Shown here: positions 6,304 to 10,715 of the stretch, piece after piece | Layout of the letters: every line of letters begins with the position of its first letter | How positions within the stretch are numbered: position 1 is the first letter of the stretch | Assembly (NCBI GenBank): GCA_017383945.1 | Contig: JAFNUQ010000116.1 | Location: forward strand, 1-10,715 | DNA: 10,715 nt | Direction: 5' to 3' | Source of the DNA: Bacteroidales bacterium | GTDB lineage: Bacteria; Bacteroidota; Bacteroidia; Bacteroidales; UBA932 | Translations under genes and position numbers: made by a program | The notes under the pieces: generated by a model | Told to the model about the DNA's origin: nothing | Seen by the model: only the letters and a program-made list of their open reading frames with translations | Databases searched by the model: none

Positions 6304-6807
6304 CTATTGATCAATCCAGATCAGACGACTGATATCGTAGCCTCTGCGGCTGGCCTCGGTAAGGATTTTGTCATAATCTTCATCTTCAAGCTCAGGATTG
6401 CGAGAGAGGATCCAGAGGTACTTGTCATTCTTTCCTCCGACAAGTGCATATTCATAATCGTCGTCAAGCATCAGGACTCTGTAGTCTGAGTAGAACGGAC
6501 CGAAGAAGGACACCCTCAGCACTCCTGCCTCATCGGTAAGCTTTGCCTTGCCGTAGGCCACTTTATATTTACCGTTTTTGATACCGCTATTGATTACATC
6601 GATCTTGCCATCGTCTCTCAACTCGTAAAACGCCATCACTTCCTGCATTCCGCGTTCAAAAGTATGGTCAAACCTTGCGAGTTCATACCAAGTACCTAAA
6701 TAGCTGCTGAGATCGAGTGTTTTTACTGTAGACTTATCCAAGTCCTGGGCACGGCTAATATTTGAAAATAAGCTCATTGCACATATAATTAAAATTAACT
6801 TTTTCAT
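6304..6807 (-). CDS. blc: Blc-type bacterial lipocalin, periplasmic
   Basis: A 167-residue protein with a signal peptide (MKK, hydrophobic core, then SRA before Q21, fitting signal peptidase I cleavage after A20). The mature part is a compact lipocalin: the first structural region YLGTWYELARFDHTFERG (about 36-53) contains the G-x-W-Y-E motif; the second region has DYRVLMLDDDYEYALVGG (about 108-125) and YLWILSR (about 130-136), the classic Blc-family sequence. Such proteins bind fatty acids or lysophospholipids and are thought to help envelope repair. E. coli Blc is an outer-membrane lipoprotein, but here no lipobox cysteine follows the signal peptide (C9 lies within the hydrophobic core), so a soluble periplasmic protein is inferred. 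It is monocistronic: a strong terminator follows, and the SDR gene diverges upstream. A weak promoter guess is TTTG on the minus strand at 6854-6857 with TGCACTTG at 6827-6834. Confidence 0.92.
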   Translation of the reverse strand: MKKLILIICAMSLFSNISRAQDLDKSTVKTLDLSSYLGTWYELARFDHTFERGMQEVMAFYELRDDGKIDVINSGIKNGKYKVAYGKAKLTDEAGVLRVSFFGPFYSDYRVLMLDDDYEYALVGGKNDKYLWILSRNPELEDEDYDKILTEASRRGYDISRLIWIDQ

Positions 6808-6861
6808 AATAACTGTGTTTTAAAAACAAGTGCAGCTATTAGAAAATCTGTGCCAAATGAA

Positions 6862-6869
6862 TATATTTG
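6862..6869 (+). promoter_or_regulatory. Bacteroidota -7 box for the SDR gene
   Basis: TATATTTG matches TAnnTTTG exactly and ends 16 nt before the ATG at 6886. No clear -33 TTG is seen. Its position argues against the upstream in-frame ATG at 6850, which would precede the transcription start. Confidence 0.5.
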
Positions 6870-6885
6870 GAGAAATTTATTTTCA

Positions 6886-10715
<3,830 letters not shown>

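Noticed and set aside
6816..6828. Near-palindrome TGTTTT-A-AAAACA in the lipocalin/SDR spacer
   Set aside because: Could be an operator, but AT-rich palindromes of this length are common in such spacers and no second copy was found.
6850..6885. Upstream ATG extending the SDR by 12 residues
   Set aside because: It precedes the -7 box at 6862-6869, and the extension is not typical of SDRs, whose first strand begins a few residues after the ATG at 6886.

Overview
The window looks like a chromosomal segment of a member of the Bacteroidota, most likely a gut-type Bacteroidales. Three things point that way: promoter-like TAnnTTTG boxes (read directly at 6222-6229 minus, 6862-6869 plus and 2181-2188 minus), no convincing Shine-Dalgarno sequences before the starts, and protein families typical of that group (a long GH2 LacZ, a SIMPL-domain membrane protein, LrgAB, short FNT-like channel). 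Genus cannot be fixed from the sequence. I see no insertion sequence, CRISPR array, phage gene, tRNA or rRNA, and no gene-free stretch longer than about 100 nt.

Layout, left to right. The 3' end of asnA (plus, cut by the left edge) meets a minus-strand pair: an acidic-amino-acid-type Na+/H+ symporter (DAACS family) followed after 1 nt by a SIMPL/DUF541 membrane protein. A 78-nt divergent spacer leads to a plus-strand pair, a ketopantoate reductase (PanE family) and, 2 nt later, a short formate/nitrite-channel-like protein. This pair converges on a minus-strand operon MATE exporter -> lrgA -> lrgB, in which start and stop codons overlap at both joints. Upstream of it lies a Blc-type lipocalin (minus) with a clear intrinsic terminator. 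A 78-nt divergent spacer separates the lipocalin from a short-chain dehydrogenase/reductase (plus), which converges on a large beta-galactosidase (minus) running off the right edge.

Most of the window is transport and housekeeping: amino-acid uptake, drug/metabolite export, pyruvate or murein-hydrolase-associated LrgAB, pantothenate synthesis, asparagine synthesis and lactose-type glycoside hydrolysis. No single pathway unites it and I do not see an obviously new defence or mobile system.

The most distinctive structural signal is in the junctions. All three convergent gene pairs (asnA/SIMPL, FNT-like/lrgB, SDR/lacZ) overlap by exactly 4 nt through their stop codons (CTAG, TTAG, CTAG), leaving no intergenic room for termination. 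Terminator-like hairpins lie instead inside the opposing coding sequences: a good one at 3959-3990 (plus transcripts, inside lrgB), an 11-bp perfect stem at 39-65 (minus transcripts, inside asnA), and a weaker one at 7587-7632 (minus transcripts, inside the SDR gene). This suggests transcript 3' ends that are antisense to the neighbour.
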